A DNA stretch of 64,000 nucleotides from Leifsonia sp. NPDC080035 (GCF_040050925.1 NZ_CP157390.1:3472001-3536000), one strand, 5' to 3'; positions 10,105 to 18,736 are shown, numbered from the stretch's first letter. A program made the numbers and translations. The notes: a model not told the origin generated them from the sequence alone.

Positions 10105-11031
10105 GTGATTGTGATCGTGTGCCCGGGCCAGGGCTCTCAGACCCCCGGTTTCCTCGACCCGTGGCTGACGGAGTCGTCGTTCCGCGACCAGCTCACCGGC
10201 ATCTCCGACGCCGTCGGCATCGACCTCGTCGCGCACGGCACCGTGAGCGACGCCGACACCATCCGGGACACGGCCGTCGCCCAGCCCCTGATCGTGTCGG
10301 CCGGCCTCCTCACGCTCTCGGCACTGCTCGCCGACGGCCGCCGCGACACGATCGGCGGGATCGCCGGTCACTCGGTCGGCGAGCTGACCGCGGCTGCCGG
10401 GGCCGGCGTGCTCTCGGAGACGGATGCCGTCGCGTTCGTGCGCGAGCGCGGTGCGGCGATGGCGAAGGCCGCCGCGGAGACACCGACCGGTATGAGCGCC
10501 GTGATCGGCGCCGACGAGACCGAACTGCTCGCCAAGCTCGACGAGCTCGGCCTCTCCCCCGCCAACTACAACGGCGGCGGCCAGATCGTCGTCGCCGGCG
10601 CCCTGGACGCGCTCGCGCGGCTCGGCGAGGAGCCGCCCGCCCGCGCCCGCGTCATCCCGCTGCAGGTGGCAGGAGCGTTCCACACCCGCTACATGGCCTC
10701 GGCCGTCCCGGTGCTGGAGGAGTTCGCCTCCACCCTGATCACGAACGACCCCACCGTGCGGCTCTGGACCAACAAGGACGGCTCCGAGGTCACCGACGGC
10801 GCCGAGTTCCTGCGCCTGCTCGTCGGCCAGGTCTCCTCCCCCGTGCGCTGGGACCTCGATATGCAGGCGTTCCAGGACGCGGGCGTCACCGGGATCATCG
10901 AGGTCGCCCCGGCCGGCGCGCTGGTCGGCCTCGCCAAGCGCGGTCTCAAGGGCGTGCCGAGCGTCGCCATCAAGACGCCGGACGACCTGCCCGCCGCCTT
11001 CGACCTCATCGACCAGGAGACCGCCCGATGA
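10105..11031 (+). CDS. fabD: malonyl-CoA:ACP transacylase
   Basis: 308 residues. GQGSQ near the N-terminus, the GHSVGE nucleophile elbow with Ser90, and AGAFHTRYM with the partner His193 identify the FabD fold. It loads malonyl groups from CoA onto the ACP encoded two genes downstream. The GTG at 10105 is used; another GTG lies two codons later. Its stop overlaps the fabH start in ATGA, so the two are co-translated. Confidence 0.96.
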   Translation: MIVIVCPGQGSQTPGFLDPWLTESSFRDQLTGISDAVGIDLVAHGTVSDADTIRDTAVAQPLIVSAGLLTLSALLADGRRDTIGGIAGHSVGELTAAAGAGVLSETDAVAFVRERGAAMAKAAAETPTGMSAVIGADETELLAKLDELGLSPANYNGGGQIVVAGALDALARLGEEPPARARVIPLQVAGAFHTRYMASAVPVLEEFASTLITNDPTVRLWTNKDGSEVTDGAEFLRLLVGQVSSPVRWDLDMQAFQDAGVTGIIEVAPAGALVGLAKRGLKGVPSVAIKTPDDLPAAFDLIDQETAR

Positions 11032-12032
11032 CCCAGCCCACCCTCCAGCAGTCGCACGGACCGCAGTACACGCGCATCCTCTCGATCGGCGCCGCGCGCG
11101 GCGACCTCGTCGTCCCGAACGACGACCTGATCGGGCCGATCAATTCCTCCGACGAGTGGATCCGCCAGCGCACGGGAATCATCACCCGCACCCGCGCGAG
11201 CCACGACGTGCTCGCGGTGGACCTCGCCGAGGAGGCGTCGAAGGAGGCCATCGAGAAGTCGGGTGTCGACCCGAAGCTGATCGACGCCGTCATCGTGGCA
11301 ACGATCTCCAACTCGCGCCAGACGCCGTCCCTCGCGGCGGTGCTGGCGGACCGCGTCGGTGCGAACCCGGCCGCCGCCTACGACATGAACGCAGCCTGCG
11401 CCGGCTACGCGTACGGCATCGCCCAGGCGGACGCGCTGATCCGCACCGGCGTCGCCCACTACGCGCTCGTCGTCGGCGCCGAGAAGCTCTCCGACGTCGT
11501 CGACCCGACCGACCGCACCATCTCGTTCCTGCTGGGCGACGGCGCCGGTGCGGTGGTCGTCGGCCCGAGCGAGTACCCCGGTATCTCGAAGACGGTGTGG
11601 GGCTCGGACGGCTCCAAGGCGGGCGCAGTCGGGATGGGCAGCACGCTCACCGAGTTCCGCGACGGCGAGAGCCCGTGGCCGACCCTCCGCCAGGACGGCC
11701 AGACGGTCTTCCGCTGGGCCGTGTGGGAGATGGCCAAGGTCGCCAAGGAGGCACTGGACGCCGCGGGCGTCGCCCCGGACCAGCTCGCCGCCTTCATCCC
11801 GCACCAGGCGAACATGCGCATCGTCGACGAGTTCGCCAAGCAGCTGAAGCTGCCGGAGACCGTCGCCATCGCGCGCGACATCGAGACGACCGGCAACACC
11901 TCCGCCGCCTCCATCCCGCTCGCGACCCACCGGCTCCTTCAGGAGCGCCCGGAACTGTCCGGCGGCCTGGCGCTGCAGATCGGCTTCGGCGCCGGTCTGG
12001 TCTTCGGCGCCCAGGTCGTCGTGCTGCCCTAG
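11028..12032 (+). CDS. fabH: 3-oxoacyl-ACP synthase III
   Basis: 334 residues with the complete KAS III triad: Cys124 in NAACAGY, His259 in IPHQANMRI and Asn290 in ETTGNTSAA, plus SDEWIRQRTGI near the N-terminus. It condenses an acyl-CoA primer with malonyl-ACP to begin chain synthesis. In branched-chain-lipid actinobacteria the primer is often isobutyryl- or 2-methylbutyryl-CoA; primer choice cannot be read here. The ATG overlaps the fabD stop by four bases. Confidence 0.96.
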   Translation: MTQPTLQQSHGPQYTRILSIGAARGDLVVPNDDLIGPINSSDEWIRQRTGIITRTRASHDVLAVDLAEEASKEAIEKSGVDPKLIDAVIVATISNSRQTPSLAAVLADRVGANPAAAYDMNAACAGYAYGIAQADALIRTGVAHYALVVGAEKLSDVVDPTDRTISFLLGDGAGAVVVGPSEYPGISKTVWGSDGSKAGAVGMGSTLTEFRDGESPWPTLRQDGQTVFRWAVWEMAKVAKEALDAAGVAPDQLAAFIPHQANMRIVDEFAKQLKLPETVAIARDIETTGNTSAASIPLATHRLLQERPELSGGLALQIGFGAGLVFGAQVVVLP

Positions 12033-12075
12033 ACTGTTCAACGGTCAAAACGACACCCCCTCAAGGAGATAAACC

Positions 12076-12327
12076 ATGGCATTGTCCACCGAAGAAGTTC
12101 TTGCCGGCCTGGCCGAGCTCATCAACGACGAGACCGGGATTGCGACCGACACGGTTGAGCTGGACAAGTCGTTCACCGACGACCTCGACATCGACTCCAT
12201 CTCGATGATGACCATCGTCGTCAACGCCGAGGACAAGTTCGACGTCAAGATCCCCGACGAGGAGGTCAAGAACCTCAAGACCGTCGGCGACGCGGTCGAG
12301 TTCATCGTCAAGGCGCAGGACGCCTAA
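12076..12327 (+). CDS. acpP: acyl carrier protein
   Basis: 83 residues, acidic, four-helix ACP. Ser41 in DDLDIDSIS is the phosphopantetheine attachment site. AAGGAG lies at ideal distance from the ATG, the strongest ribosome site of the block, as expected for an abundant carrier. An extended hairpin follows the stop, before fabF. Confidence 0.97.
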   Translation: MALSTEEVLAGLAELINDETGIATDTVELDKSFTDDLDIDSISMMTIVVNAEDKFDVKIPDEEVKNLKTVGDAVEFIVKAQDA

Positions 12328-12349
12328 GCACCGCACGACACACTTCCTT

Positions 12350-12384
12350 CGCGCGGGCGGTGGCCGATCGGCCCCGCCCGCGCG
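12350..12384 (+). repeat. strong hairpin between acpP and fabF
   Basis: CGCGCGGGCGG (12350-12360) pairs perfectly with CCGCCCGCGCG (12374-12384). The 13-base loop is itself nearly self-complementary (GGCC-GATC-GGCC), so the stem can extend. No U-run follows, so it is more likely an mRNA stabiliser or partial terminator that raises acpP over fabF than a full stop. Confidence 0.7.
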
Positions 12385-12438
12385 GGTGGACGCGCGCCTC
12401 GCGTCCGCCGTCGTTCCCAATCACACGGAGTTGCCGTT

Positions 12439-13674
12439 ATGACCAAGAAGATCGTCGTCACCGGCGTGGGCGCATCCTCCCCGCTCGGTGGCACCGCACC
12501 GGAGAGCTGGGCAGGCCTTCTGGCCGGCGAGTCCGGTGCGCGCACCCTCACCCACGAGTGGGTGGCGAAGTACGAGCTGCCCGTCACCTTCGCCGCCGAG
12601 GCGAAGGTGCGGCCGGAGGAGGTCCTCGAGCGACCCGTCGCGAAGCGCCTCGACCCCTCCAGCCAGTTCGCCCTGATCTCCGCGATGGAGGCGTGGGAGG
12701 ACGCGGGCTCGCCCGAGGTCGCTCCCGAGCGCCTCGGCGTCGACTACGCGACCGGCATCGGCGGCGTCTGGACGCTGCTGGACGCTTGGGACACCCTGCG
12801 CGACCGCGGACCCCGTCGCGTTCTTCCGATGACCGTGCCGATGCTCATGCCGAACGCCGCCTCCGCCGCGGTGTCCATGCACTTCGAGGCCCGTGCCTTC
12901 GCGCGCACCGTCGCCTCCGCGTGCGCGTCGAGCACCGAGTCGCTTGCGAACGCCTACGAGCACCTGCAGGCCGGCCTCGCGGACGTCGTCATCGCCGGCG
13001 GCACCGAGTCCGCGATCCACCCGATCACAATCGCGTCGTTCTCGTCGATGCAGGCGCTGTCGCGCCGCAACGACGACCCGGCCACCGCGTCCCGCCCCTA
13101 CAGCGTCGACCGCGACGGCTTCGTGATGGGCGAGGGCGCCGCCAGCCTGGTTCTCGAGACCGAGGAGCACGCGCTCGCTCGCGGCGCGCACATCTACGCG
13201 GAGATCGTGGGCGGCGGCGTGACCGCCGACTCGTACCACATCACGGCGAACGACCCCGAGGGACGCGGTGCGAGCCGCGCCGTGCGGCTCGCCCTCGAGC
13301 AGGCCGGCGCGAGCGCCGACGAGGTCACCCACATCAACGCGCACGCGACCAGCACGCCGGTCGGCGACCCGTCCGAGTACGTGGCGCTCCGCGAGGTGTT
13401 CGGGGAGCGCGTCCACGACATCCCCGTCTCGGCGACCAAGGCGTCCACCGGTCACCTGCTCGGCGGCACCGGCGCTCTGGAGGCCGTGTTCACCATCCTG
13501 GCGCTCCGCGACCGTGTCGCACCGCCGACCATCAACATCACCGAGATGGACCCGGCGATCCCCCTCAAGGTCTCCAGCACCCCGCAGCCGCTCGGCGACG
13601 GCCCGCAGCTGGCGATCAGCAACTCGTTCGGCTTCGGCGGCCACAACGCCGTCGTCGCGATCCGCTCGGTCTGA
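12439..13674 (+). CDS. fabF: 3-oxoacyl-ACP synthase II
   Basis: 411 residues with the KAS II triad: Cys162 in ASACASSTES, His in HINAHATSTPVGD and the Lys/His of TKASTGHLLGGTGALE, plus the C-terminal SNSFGFGGHN. It elongates acyl-ACP with malonyl-ACP. It is the last gene of the fabD-fabH-acpP-fabF unit, with two hairpins behind it. The 111-base gap after acpP is the largest inside the operon and carries the hairpin described there. Confidence 0.96.
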   Translation: MTKKIVVTGVGASSPLGGTAPESWAGLLAGESGARTLTHEWVAKYELPVTFAAEAKVRPEEVLERPVAKRLDPSSQFALISAMEAWEDAGSPEVAPERLGVDYATGIGGVWTLLDAWDTLRDRGPRRVLPMTVPMLMPNAASAAVSMHFEARAFARTVASACASSTESLANAYEHLQAGLADVVIAGGTESAIHPITIASFSSMQALSRRNDDPATASRPYSVDRDGFVMGEGAASLVLETEEHALARGAHIYAEIVGGGVTADSYHITANDPEGRGASRAVRLALEQAGASADEVTHINAHATSTPVGDPSEYVALREVFGERVHDIPVSATKASTGHLLGGTGALEAVFTILALRDRVAPPTINITEMDPAIPLKVSSTPQPLGDGPQLAISNSFGFGGHNAVVAIRSV

Positions 13675-13692
13675 CCCGGGCGCATCCCCGTC

Positions 13693-13741
13693 GGAAAGGG
13701 AGGGGTTCTCGGCCGCGTCGGCCCTGAACGCCTCCCTTTCC
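13693..13741 (+). terminator. hairpin after fabF
   Basis: GGAAAGGGAGG (13693-13703) pairs with CCTCCCTTTCC (13731-13741), partly extended inward by GGTTC/GAAC. It stands 18 bases after the fabF stop. Its arms share the A-GGGAGG core with the hairpins at 13791 and 52257. Confidence 0.65.
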
Positions 13742-13790
13742 CGCGTCCGGCCGCATGTCGCGGCCCGCATCCTCCCTGCCCGGCGTGGGA

Positions 13791-13837
13791 AAAAGGGAGG
13801 AGTCCCGGGTCGTCGTGACCCGGGACTCCTCCCTTTT
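13791..13837. terminator. bidirectional terminator between fabF and DUF3145 gene
   Basis: A perfect 21-bp inverted repeat (arms 13791-13811 and 13817-13837, core GGGAGGAGTCCCGGG) with a five-base loop GTCGT. The arms begin with AAAA and end with TTTT, so each strand has a terminal T tract. It lies between two convergent genes. Confidence 0.85.
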
Positions 13838-13878
13838 CACCGCGAGCGGACGGCATCGGCCCGGCCCGCCGCGGGAGT

Positions 13879-14382
13879 TCAGCCGACCTTGTGCAGCCAG
13901 ATGACCGACGTGTCGTCGTGGGCGTGCCGGAACGGCTCGAGCTCGTCGTCCCAGGCCTGCCCCAGCGCGAGCCGGAGCTCGCGGTGCAGCTCCAGCGCGT
14001 TCGCTCCGGCGATCTCCATCGCGTAGCGCACGCGGTCCTCCGGGATCACCATGTTGCCTGCGGTGTCGGTCTGGGCGAAGAAGATCCCGAGGTCGGGGGT
14101 GTGCATCCAGCGGCCGCCGTCGGTGCCGAGGCCCGCGTCCTCCGTCACCTCGTAGCGCAGGTGCTCCCAGCCGCGCAGCGCGGAGGCGAGGCGCGCGCCG
14201 GTGCCCTGCGGGCCGTCCCAGAAGAACTCGGTGCGCTGGGACCCCTTCAGCACCGGCTGGGTCTCCCAGGTGAAGTTGACGGCGCGACCGAGAGCGCGAC
14301 CCGCCGCCCACTCGATGTGGGGGCAGAGCGCGCCGGGAGAGGAGTGCACGTAGAGCACTCCTCGGGCTGCGTGAGCCGTCAT
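13879..14382 (-). CDS. DUF3145 family protein
   Basis: 167 residues, recognised as the actinobacterial DUF3145 family: YVHSSPGALCPHIEWAAGRALG at the N-terminus, WETQPVLKGSQRTEFFW in the middle and IWLHKVG at the end. The function is unknown, and no catalytic motif can be pointed out. The ATG is at 14380-14382. It converges on fabF across the perfect hairpin and is divergent from the PadR gene. Confidence 0.9.
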   Translation of the reverse strand: MTAHAARGVLYVHSSPGALCPHIEWAAGRALGRAVNFTWETQPVLKGSQRTEFFWDGPQGTGARLASALRGWEHLRYEVTEDAGLGTDGGRWMHTPDLGIFFAQTDTAGNMVIPEDRVRYAMEIAGANALELHRELRLALGQAWDDELEPFRHAHDDTSVIWLHKVG

Positions 14383-14552
14383 GGTTTCCTCCGTTCGTTG
14401 GTGCGTCTTCCCCTACGACCAGGAACGGTGTGCCATGACCTATGAAATTGGGCGCCTCACAGGCGCTGCCACGATTATGCCGGAGAACCGCCCGAAGTTA
14501 CAAGATTGTGATTCGGCGATTCCTTCACGACCAGCGCGCGCGGGCGGAATAG

Positions 14553-14565
14553 CATACCGAGTATG
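14553..14565. promoter_or_regulatory. palindrome over the padR start codon
   Basis: CATAC-CGA-GTATG is a perfect dyad whose right arm contains the ATG at 14563. TAGCAT (14550-14555), a candidate -10 box, overlaps the left arm and ends seven bases before the ATG. A bound repressor would cover both promoter and start, consistent with PadR self-repression. Confidence 0.4.
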
Positions 14566-15126
14566 TCGGTTCAGTACGGTTTCCTCGCGGTCCTGACCCA
14601 GGGCGCCGCGTACGGCTCTCAGCTCCAGAACGAGTTCCTGATGCGCGCGGCTCATCGGCGCGGCCTGAACGCCGGGCAGGTGTACTCCACGCTCGACCGG
14701 ATGATGGAGCAGGGACTCGTCGCCTCGGCGGGCGAGACGGACGACGGGCTCCCCCTCTACGCGCTGACCGAGGCGGGCGAGGCCGAGGCCACCGCGTGGC
14801 TCACGCGCGGGCCGGTGGACGCCCGTCCCGACTGGGACGAGATGCAGGACCAGGTGCTCGTCGCGGTCTCGATCGCCGGAGCGGACCCCGCGGCCGTCGT
14901 CGCGGACTACCGCGCGGCGTTCGAGGAGCGGATCCGGGAGCTGCGGCACGAGGCGGACTCGCGCGCGCTTCTGGCGGCGAACCGGGCCGCCGAGCTGGGC
15001 GCGCGCGCCGCGATCGAGTGGCTGGACGAGGTGGCCGCGGCGCTGGCGACGCATCCGGGAGCGCTGCTGCAGCCGAGGAGCCCGGAGCGCCCGCGGCGCG
15101 GACGAAAGCCCGCAGCGAGCGCCTGA
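14563..15126 (+). CDS. PadR family transcriptional regulator
   Basis: 187 residues. The N-terminal winged helix (GFLAVLTQGAAYGSQLQNEF...GLNAGQVYSTLDRMMEQGLV, then a beta-wing ending LYALTEAGEAEATAWL) is PadR type. The C-terminal part is a long helical dimerisation region and the tail is basic (RPRRGRKPA). PadR proteins are usually repressors relieved by a small ligand or drug, controlling themselves and an adjacent gene. No ribosome site is visible; the promoter palindrome overlaps the start, suggesting a leaderless mRNA. Confidence 0.88.
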   Translation: MSVQYGFLAVLTQGAAYGSQLQNEFLMRAAHRRGLNAGQVYSTLDRMMEQGLVASAGETDDGLPLYALTEAGEAEATAWLTRGPVDARPDWDEMQDQVLVAVSIAGADPAAVVADYRAAFEERIRELRHEADSRALLAANRAAELGARAAIEWLDEVAAALATHPGALLQPRSPERPRRGRKPAASA

Positions 15127-15160
15127 CGCCCGGCGGCTCCTGCCCCGGCGGCGCCGTGGC

Positions 15161-16006
15161 TCAGTGGAGCAGCTCGCCCTGCTTGTTGAGGACGTTCTTC
15201 TCGCCGGCCTCGATCGGGACCGCGAAGCGGTTCTGCGCCGGCGGCAGCGGGCAGTTGAAGTTGTAGCTGAACGCACACGGCGGGAGCACGGCCAGGTTGA
15301 AGTCCAGGGTGACGGTGCCGTCGGGGTTCGGCGCGACGAAGAGGAAGCGGCCGACAGAGTAGGTGCTGTCCCCGTTCGTGGCGTCGGCGAACACCAGCTG
15401 CAGGGCGCGGCCGGACTTGAACGCGGCCAGGTTGTAGTCGACGCCGTCCTTGCTGAACGTGATCTCGCCCGGGATGACCATGTCCCTGGTCTTGCCGTCG
15501 TCCTTCAGGTGCTCGAAGCCGATGGTCCTGCCGCCCTCGATCGGCGAGAAGGTGGCCTGGATGATCCACTCCGGGTTGAAGTCGAACGCGTCGATGGAGC
15601 CGAACTCCTGGATCGCCTCGGAGTTCGCGTCCCACACCCGCAGCGCGTAGTCGCCCTCCTCGCTCGCGATCACGAAGCCGGTGACCGTGTCGCTGAAGAC
15701 GATCTCCGACGGCGCGGGGTCGTCCTTGCCGCGCACGATCGCCTCGCCGTCGACGAGCACGCCGTCGACCGTGATGCCGTCCGCCGCGGTGGCGACGACC
15801 TTCAGGCCCGACTGGCCTGCGGGCAGCGGCGCCCAGAGTCCGGGGACGCCCCAGATCGGCTGCGCCTCGCCCGGGTCGCCCGTGATCCACTGGGTGTTGA
15901 CGAGCGCGAGGTTGCCCTTCGGCGCGGTGACGGCCTGCTCGCGGCGCTGGCGGTAGCGCGCCAGGACGTCACGCGGGTCGGCGGGGGCGGTGGCGGTGTC
16001 GGTCAT
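15161..16006 (-). CDS. DUF1684 family protein
   Basis: About 281 residues. The C-terminal signature LPPCAFSYNFNCPLPPAQNR is the conserved block of DUF1684, a beta-rich cytosolic family of unknown activity common in actinobacteria. The N-terminus has a helix (DPRDVLARYRQRREQAV). I use the ATG at 16004-16006; an ATG three codons upstream (16015) is also possible, and the GAGG/GGAG sequence lies between them. It converges on padR. Confidence 0.88.
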   Translation of the reverse strand: MTDTATAPADPRDVLARYRQRREQAVTAPKGNLALVNTQWITGDPGEAQPIWGVPGLWAPLPAGQSGLKVVATAADGITVDGVLVDGEAIVRGKDDPAPSEIVFSDTVTGFVIASEEGDYALRVWDANSEAIQEFGSIDAFDFNPEWIIQATFSPIEGGRTIGFEHLKDDGKTRDMVIPGEITFSKDGVDYNLAAFKSGRALQLVFADATNGDSTYSVGRFLFVAPNPDGTVTLDFNLAVLPPCAFSYNFNCPLPPAQNRFAVPIEAGEKNVLNKQGELLH

Positions 16007-16064
16007 GGTCTCCATCCTCGGTCAGGTCGTGGGGTGCAACCAAGTCCGACACTCGCGAATTCCG

Positions 16065-17738
16065 TCACTTGGCCTCTGCGTACGAGTCGACGACCGCCGC
16101 GGTGACCGGGAACTCCACGGGGAACCCGCCGAACAGCAGCCGCCCGGCCTGCTCGGCCGCAGCCTCGACCGCCTCCGCCGCCGCGTCGGCGAGGTCGACC
16201 GGGGTGTGCACGATCACCTCGTCGTGCAGGAAGTAGACCAGGTGCGGGCCCTCGCGCAACGGTCGTCCCGGCGCCAGGGCGGTGAGCCGGTTGCGCAGAT
16301 CGGCCATCCAGCAGAGCGCCCACTCGGCGGCGCTCGCCTGCACCACGAAGTTACGGGTGAACCGGCCCCAGTCCCGGGCCTGGCTGCGCGCCCGGCGCTC
16401 GTCCGTCGCCGTGGAATCGGCGGACGAGGCCGCGGCCTGGGTCGCCTGCCACAAGCCGCCCGGTCGTGGCGAGCTCCGGCCCAGGCGCGAGGTGACGACC
16501 TCGCCGCGCTCCCCGGCCCTGGCGGCCTCCTCGACGAGCCGGATGGCGCGGGGGAACGCGCGGGTGAGCCGCGGCATCAGTCGGCCGCTCTCCCCCGTCG
16601 TCGCCCCGTACATCGCGCCCAGCATCGCGACCTTCGCGTGCGCGCGCTCGTCGAGCGCGCCGGTGGCGACGATGCCCGCGTACAGGTCCTTTCCGCGCCC
16701 GGCGGCCGCCATCGCCTCGTCCCCGGCGAGACCGGTGAGGATGCGCGGCTCCAGCTGGGCGGCGTCGGCGACCACCAGCTTCCAGCCGGGGTCGGCGACG
16801 ACGGCGCCGCGCACCTGGCGCGGCAGCTGAAGCGCGCCGCCGCCGCGCGTGGCCCAGCGGCCGGTGACCACCCCGCCCGGCAGGTAGTCGGGGCGGAACC
16901 GGCCGTCGCGCACCCACGCGTCGAGCCACGACCAGCCGTTGGCGGTGAGCAGCCTGGCGAGCTTCTTGTAGCGCAGCAGCGGCTCGACAACCGGGTGGTC
17001 GATCTTCTTCAGTTCCCACGAGCGGGTGGAGGTCGCCATCAGACCGGCGCGCTGGAGCGCCTTGAGCAGGTCCGGCGGGCTGTCCGGGTTGAGCTCGGGC
17101 GCGTCCAGGTGCTCGCGAATGTCGGCGGTGAGCCGCTCCAGCACGGCGGGACGCCCGTAGCTGGGCCGCGGGCCTAGCAGGTCGGAGAGCAGGGCGTCGT
17201 GGCGCTCCGCGCTGTAGGGAAGGCCGGCGAAGCGCATCTCCGCGGCGATCAGGGCGCCGGCGGACTCGGCCGCGAGCAGCAGCCGGAGCCGGCGCGGGTC
17301 GTCGCTGCCGGCGACGGCGTCCTGCTGCGACGCGAACTCGGCGAGGGCGGACGGTGGCTGCGCCGGCTCGGAGTGCTCCAGGTCGAAGAGGGCCGCGGCG
17401 ACGGGAGCCTCCTGCACCTCGACGCCGAGCGGGGCTTCCCAGACTCCGGGCGGTGCGGTCGCCAACCCGGAGCGGGCGGTCAGCGCCGAGGTGCGCAGGA
17501 TCACGTGGCAGAGTCGCAGGTCGACGCAGCGCTCGACGCGGACATCCGCGGCCAGCAGCGCCGGGTACCAGGACCGGGTGTCGCTCCAGACCCAGCGCGG
17601 GCGACCCTCCCCCTGCTCCTGCTCGCGCACGAAGTCAGGGAGCTCGCGCGCGGTCATCTCCGTGGGCGCCGCGCCGGGCTCGTCCGGGCGCACGGCGACG
17701 ATGCCGCCGGACGCGGTCCGGTCGAGGACGATGTGCAC
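16065..17738 (-). CDS. PolA-family DNA polymerase, actinobacterial 3'-5' exo/polymerase type
   Basis: 557 residues from the GTG at 17736-17738, which has GGAG upstream. The second half is a family A palm/fingers domain: motif A as LVVADAAQLEPRIL (Asp kept, the usual DYSQIELR altered), motif B RAHAKVAMLGAMYGATTG (Arg, Lys, Tyr-Gly kept) and motif C YFLHDEVIVH (His-Asp-Glu kept). The first ~190 residues take the place of the 3'-5' exonuclease domain, but I cannot find its metal-binding acids with confidence. It is shorter than PolA and lacks the 5' nuclease. The family is usually annotated as a bifunctional exonuclease/polymerase; its cellular role is not established. Confidence 0.85.
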   Translation of the reverse strand: MHIVLDRTASGGIVAVRPDEPGAAPTEMTARELPDFVREQEQGEGRPRWVWSDTRSWYPALLAADVRVERCVDLRLCHVILRTSALTARSGLATAPPGVWEAPLGVEVQEAPVAAALFDLEHSEPAQPPSALAEFASQQDAVAGSDDPRRLRLLLAAESAGALIAAEMRFAGLPYSAERHDALLSDLLGPRPSYGRPAVLERLTADIREHLDAPELNPDSPPDLLKALQRAGLMATSTRSWELKKIDHPVVEPLLRYKKLARLLTANGWSWLDAWVRDGRFRPDYLPGGVVTGRWATRGGGALQLPRQVRGAVVADPGWKLVVADAAQLEPRILTGLAGDEAMAAAGRGKDLYAGIVATGALDERAHAKVAMLGAMYGATTGESGRLMPRLTRAFPRAIRLVEEAARAGERGEVVTSRLGRSSPRPGGLWQATQAAASSADSTATDERRARSQARDWGRFTRNFVVQASAAEWALCWMADLRNRLTALAPGRPLREGPHLVYFLHDEVIVHTPVDLADAAAEAVEAAAEQAGRLLFGGFPVEFPVTAAVVDSYAEAK

Positions 17739-17770
17739 GCATCCATTCTCCGGCTCGCCGCCGACAACTC

Positions 17771-17798
17771 TTGCCGTCCGCACGGGATCCGGTAAGGT
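17771..17798 (+). promoter_or_regulatory. promoter of the gene at 17846
   Basis: TTGCCG (17771-17776), 16 bases, then TAAGGT (17793-17798) matches a housekeeping-sigma promoter. It leaves a leader of about 40 bases before the ATG at 17846. Confidence 0.55.
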
Positions 17799-17845
17799 GA
17801 GGAACATTCATCGAACGACGATGCCGACCCGAAAGGCGATCGACG

Positions 17846-18181
17846 ATGACCGTATACCTGCACGACAGCCAGGGGGTGTGGATCGCGTTCCGCTCGGACG
17901 AGCGGAACCGCTTCCTGTTCAACCCCGACGGCGACTGGATCGGGTGGTTCCCGTGGGACGACGCCGTCGCCGTCACACCGGGCGGCGCCTACCTGGGCAC
18001 CGTCCACGGCGACCGGTTGTTCTCCGATGTGCACTACCGATACCGCGGCGACCGCGGTTATCCCGGCGCGCCCGGCTACCCCGGCGCTGCGCCCTATCCG
18101 GGCGCCGGAGCGTACGTCGGCCTTCCTTCCGGTTGCGAGGACGTGCCGGGCGCTCTGCTCTGGCCGCGCCTCGCATCCTGA
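17846..18181 (+). CDS. hypothetical protein, possible 4-fold beta flower domain
   Basis: 111 residues with two parts. Residues 1-62 are made of short repeated strands with W/F-G turns (VYLHDSQGVWIAF, RFLFNPDGDWIGWF, AYLGTVHGDRLF), resembling the 4-fold beta flower domain. The rest is Gly/Pro/Tyr-rich (repeated YPGAPGYPGAAPYPG), probably disordered. It has its own promoter and a GAAAGG site. Function unknown; the domain call comes from the repeat pattern only. Confidence 0.65.
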   Translation: MTVYLHDSQGVWIAFRSDERNRFLFNPDGDWIGWFPWDDAVAVTPGGAYLGTVHGDRLFSDVHYRYRGDRGYPGAPGYPGAAPYPGAGAYVGLPSGCEDVPGALLWPRLAS

Positions 18182-18206
18182 GCAGGAAGCGCGCGAGCCG
18201 CGCGGC

Positions 18207-18665
18207 TCAGCCCGCGAGCGCGGTGAGTCGCGCCCGCAGCTCCGGCCAGGCGGTGCCGAAGCCGGGGTGCAGCGGGAGGCCGCCCACCTCGCCCACCGGC
18301 ACCCAGCGGAGCTCGATGCTCTCCACGTCGGCCATGTGCGCCTCGAACGGCCGCACCGCCTGCGCGACGACGGTGGTGTAGCTCCAGAAGCCGAGGTCCA
18401 GCACGCTCTCGAAGAGCACCTGCACGGCGTCCGCGGGCACCGCCGCCTCCTCCGCGGCCTCCCGCAGCGCACCCTCGACGGCCGTCTCGCCCTCGTGGCG
18501 CGCACCGCCCGGAAGGCCCCAGGTGCCGCCGAAGTGACTCCAGTCCGCCCGGTGCTGAAGCAGGATGCCGCGGCGCAGATCGTGGACGAGCAGGCCAGCG
18601 GCGCCGAACCTGCCCCAGAACCGCTCGCCGTTCGGACCTTCCACCCATGCGTCGCCGGAGTTCAC
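18207..18665 (-). CDS. Nudix hydrolase
   Basis: 152 residues. The Nudix box reads GGARHEGETAVEGALREAAEEAAV, with the REAAEE metal-binding acids intact and Ala where the last Gly is usual. FGGTWGLPGG before it is typical of MutT-like housecleaning enzymes that hydrolyse nucleoside diphosphates linked to X. Substrate not readable. GTG start with GGAGGA upstream and TAACGT six bases before the GTG. It converges on the gene at 17846. Confidence 0.9.
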   Translation of the reverse strand: MNSGDAWVEGPNGERFWGRFGAAGLLVHDLRRGILLQHRADWSHFGGTWGLPGGARHEGETAVEGALREAAEEAAVPADAVQVLFESVLDLGFWSYTTVVAQAVRPFEAHMADVESIELRWVPVGEVGGLPLHPGFGTAWPELRARLTALAG

Positions 18666-18736
18666 TCCTCCACGTTAGCCGCCCGCCCGCCGTAGGGTGT
18701 CAGCATGACGCCAGACGACAGCGCCACAGTCCGCTG

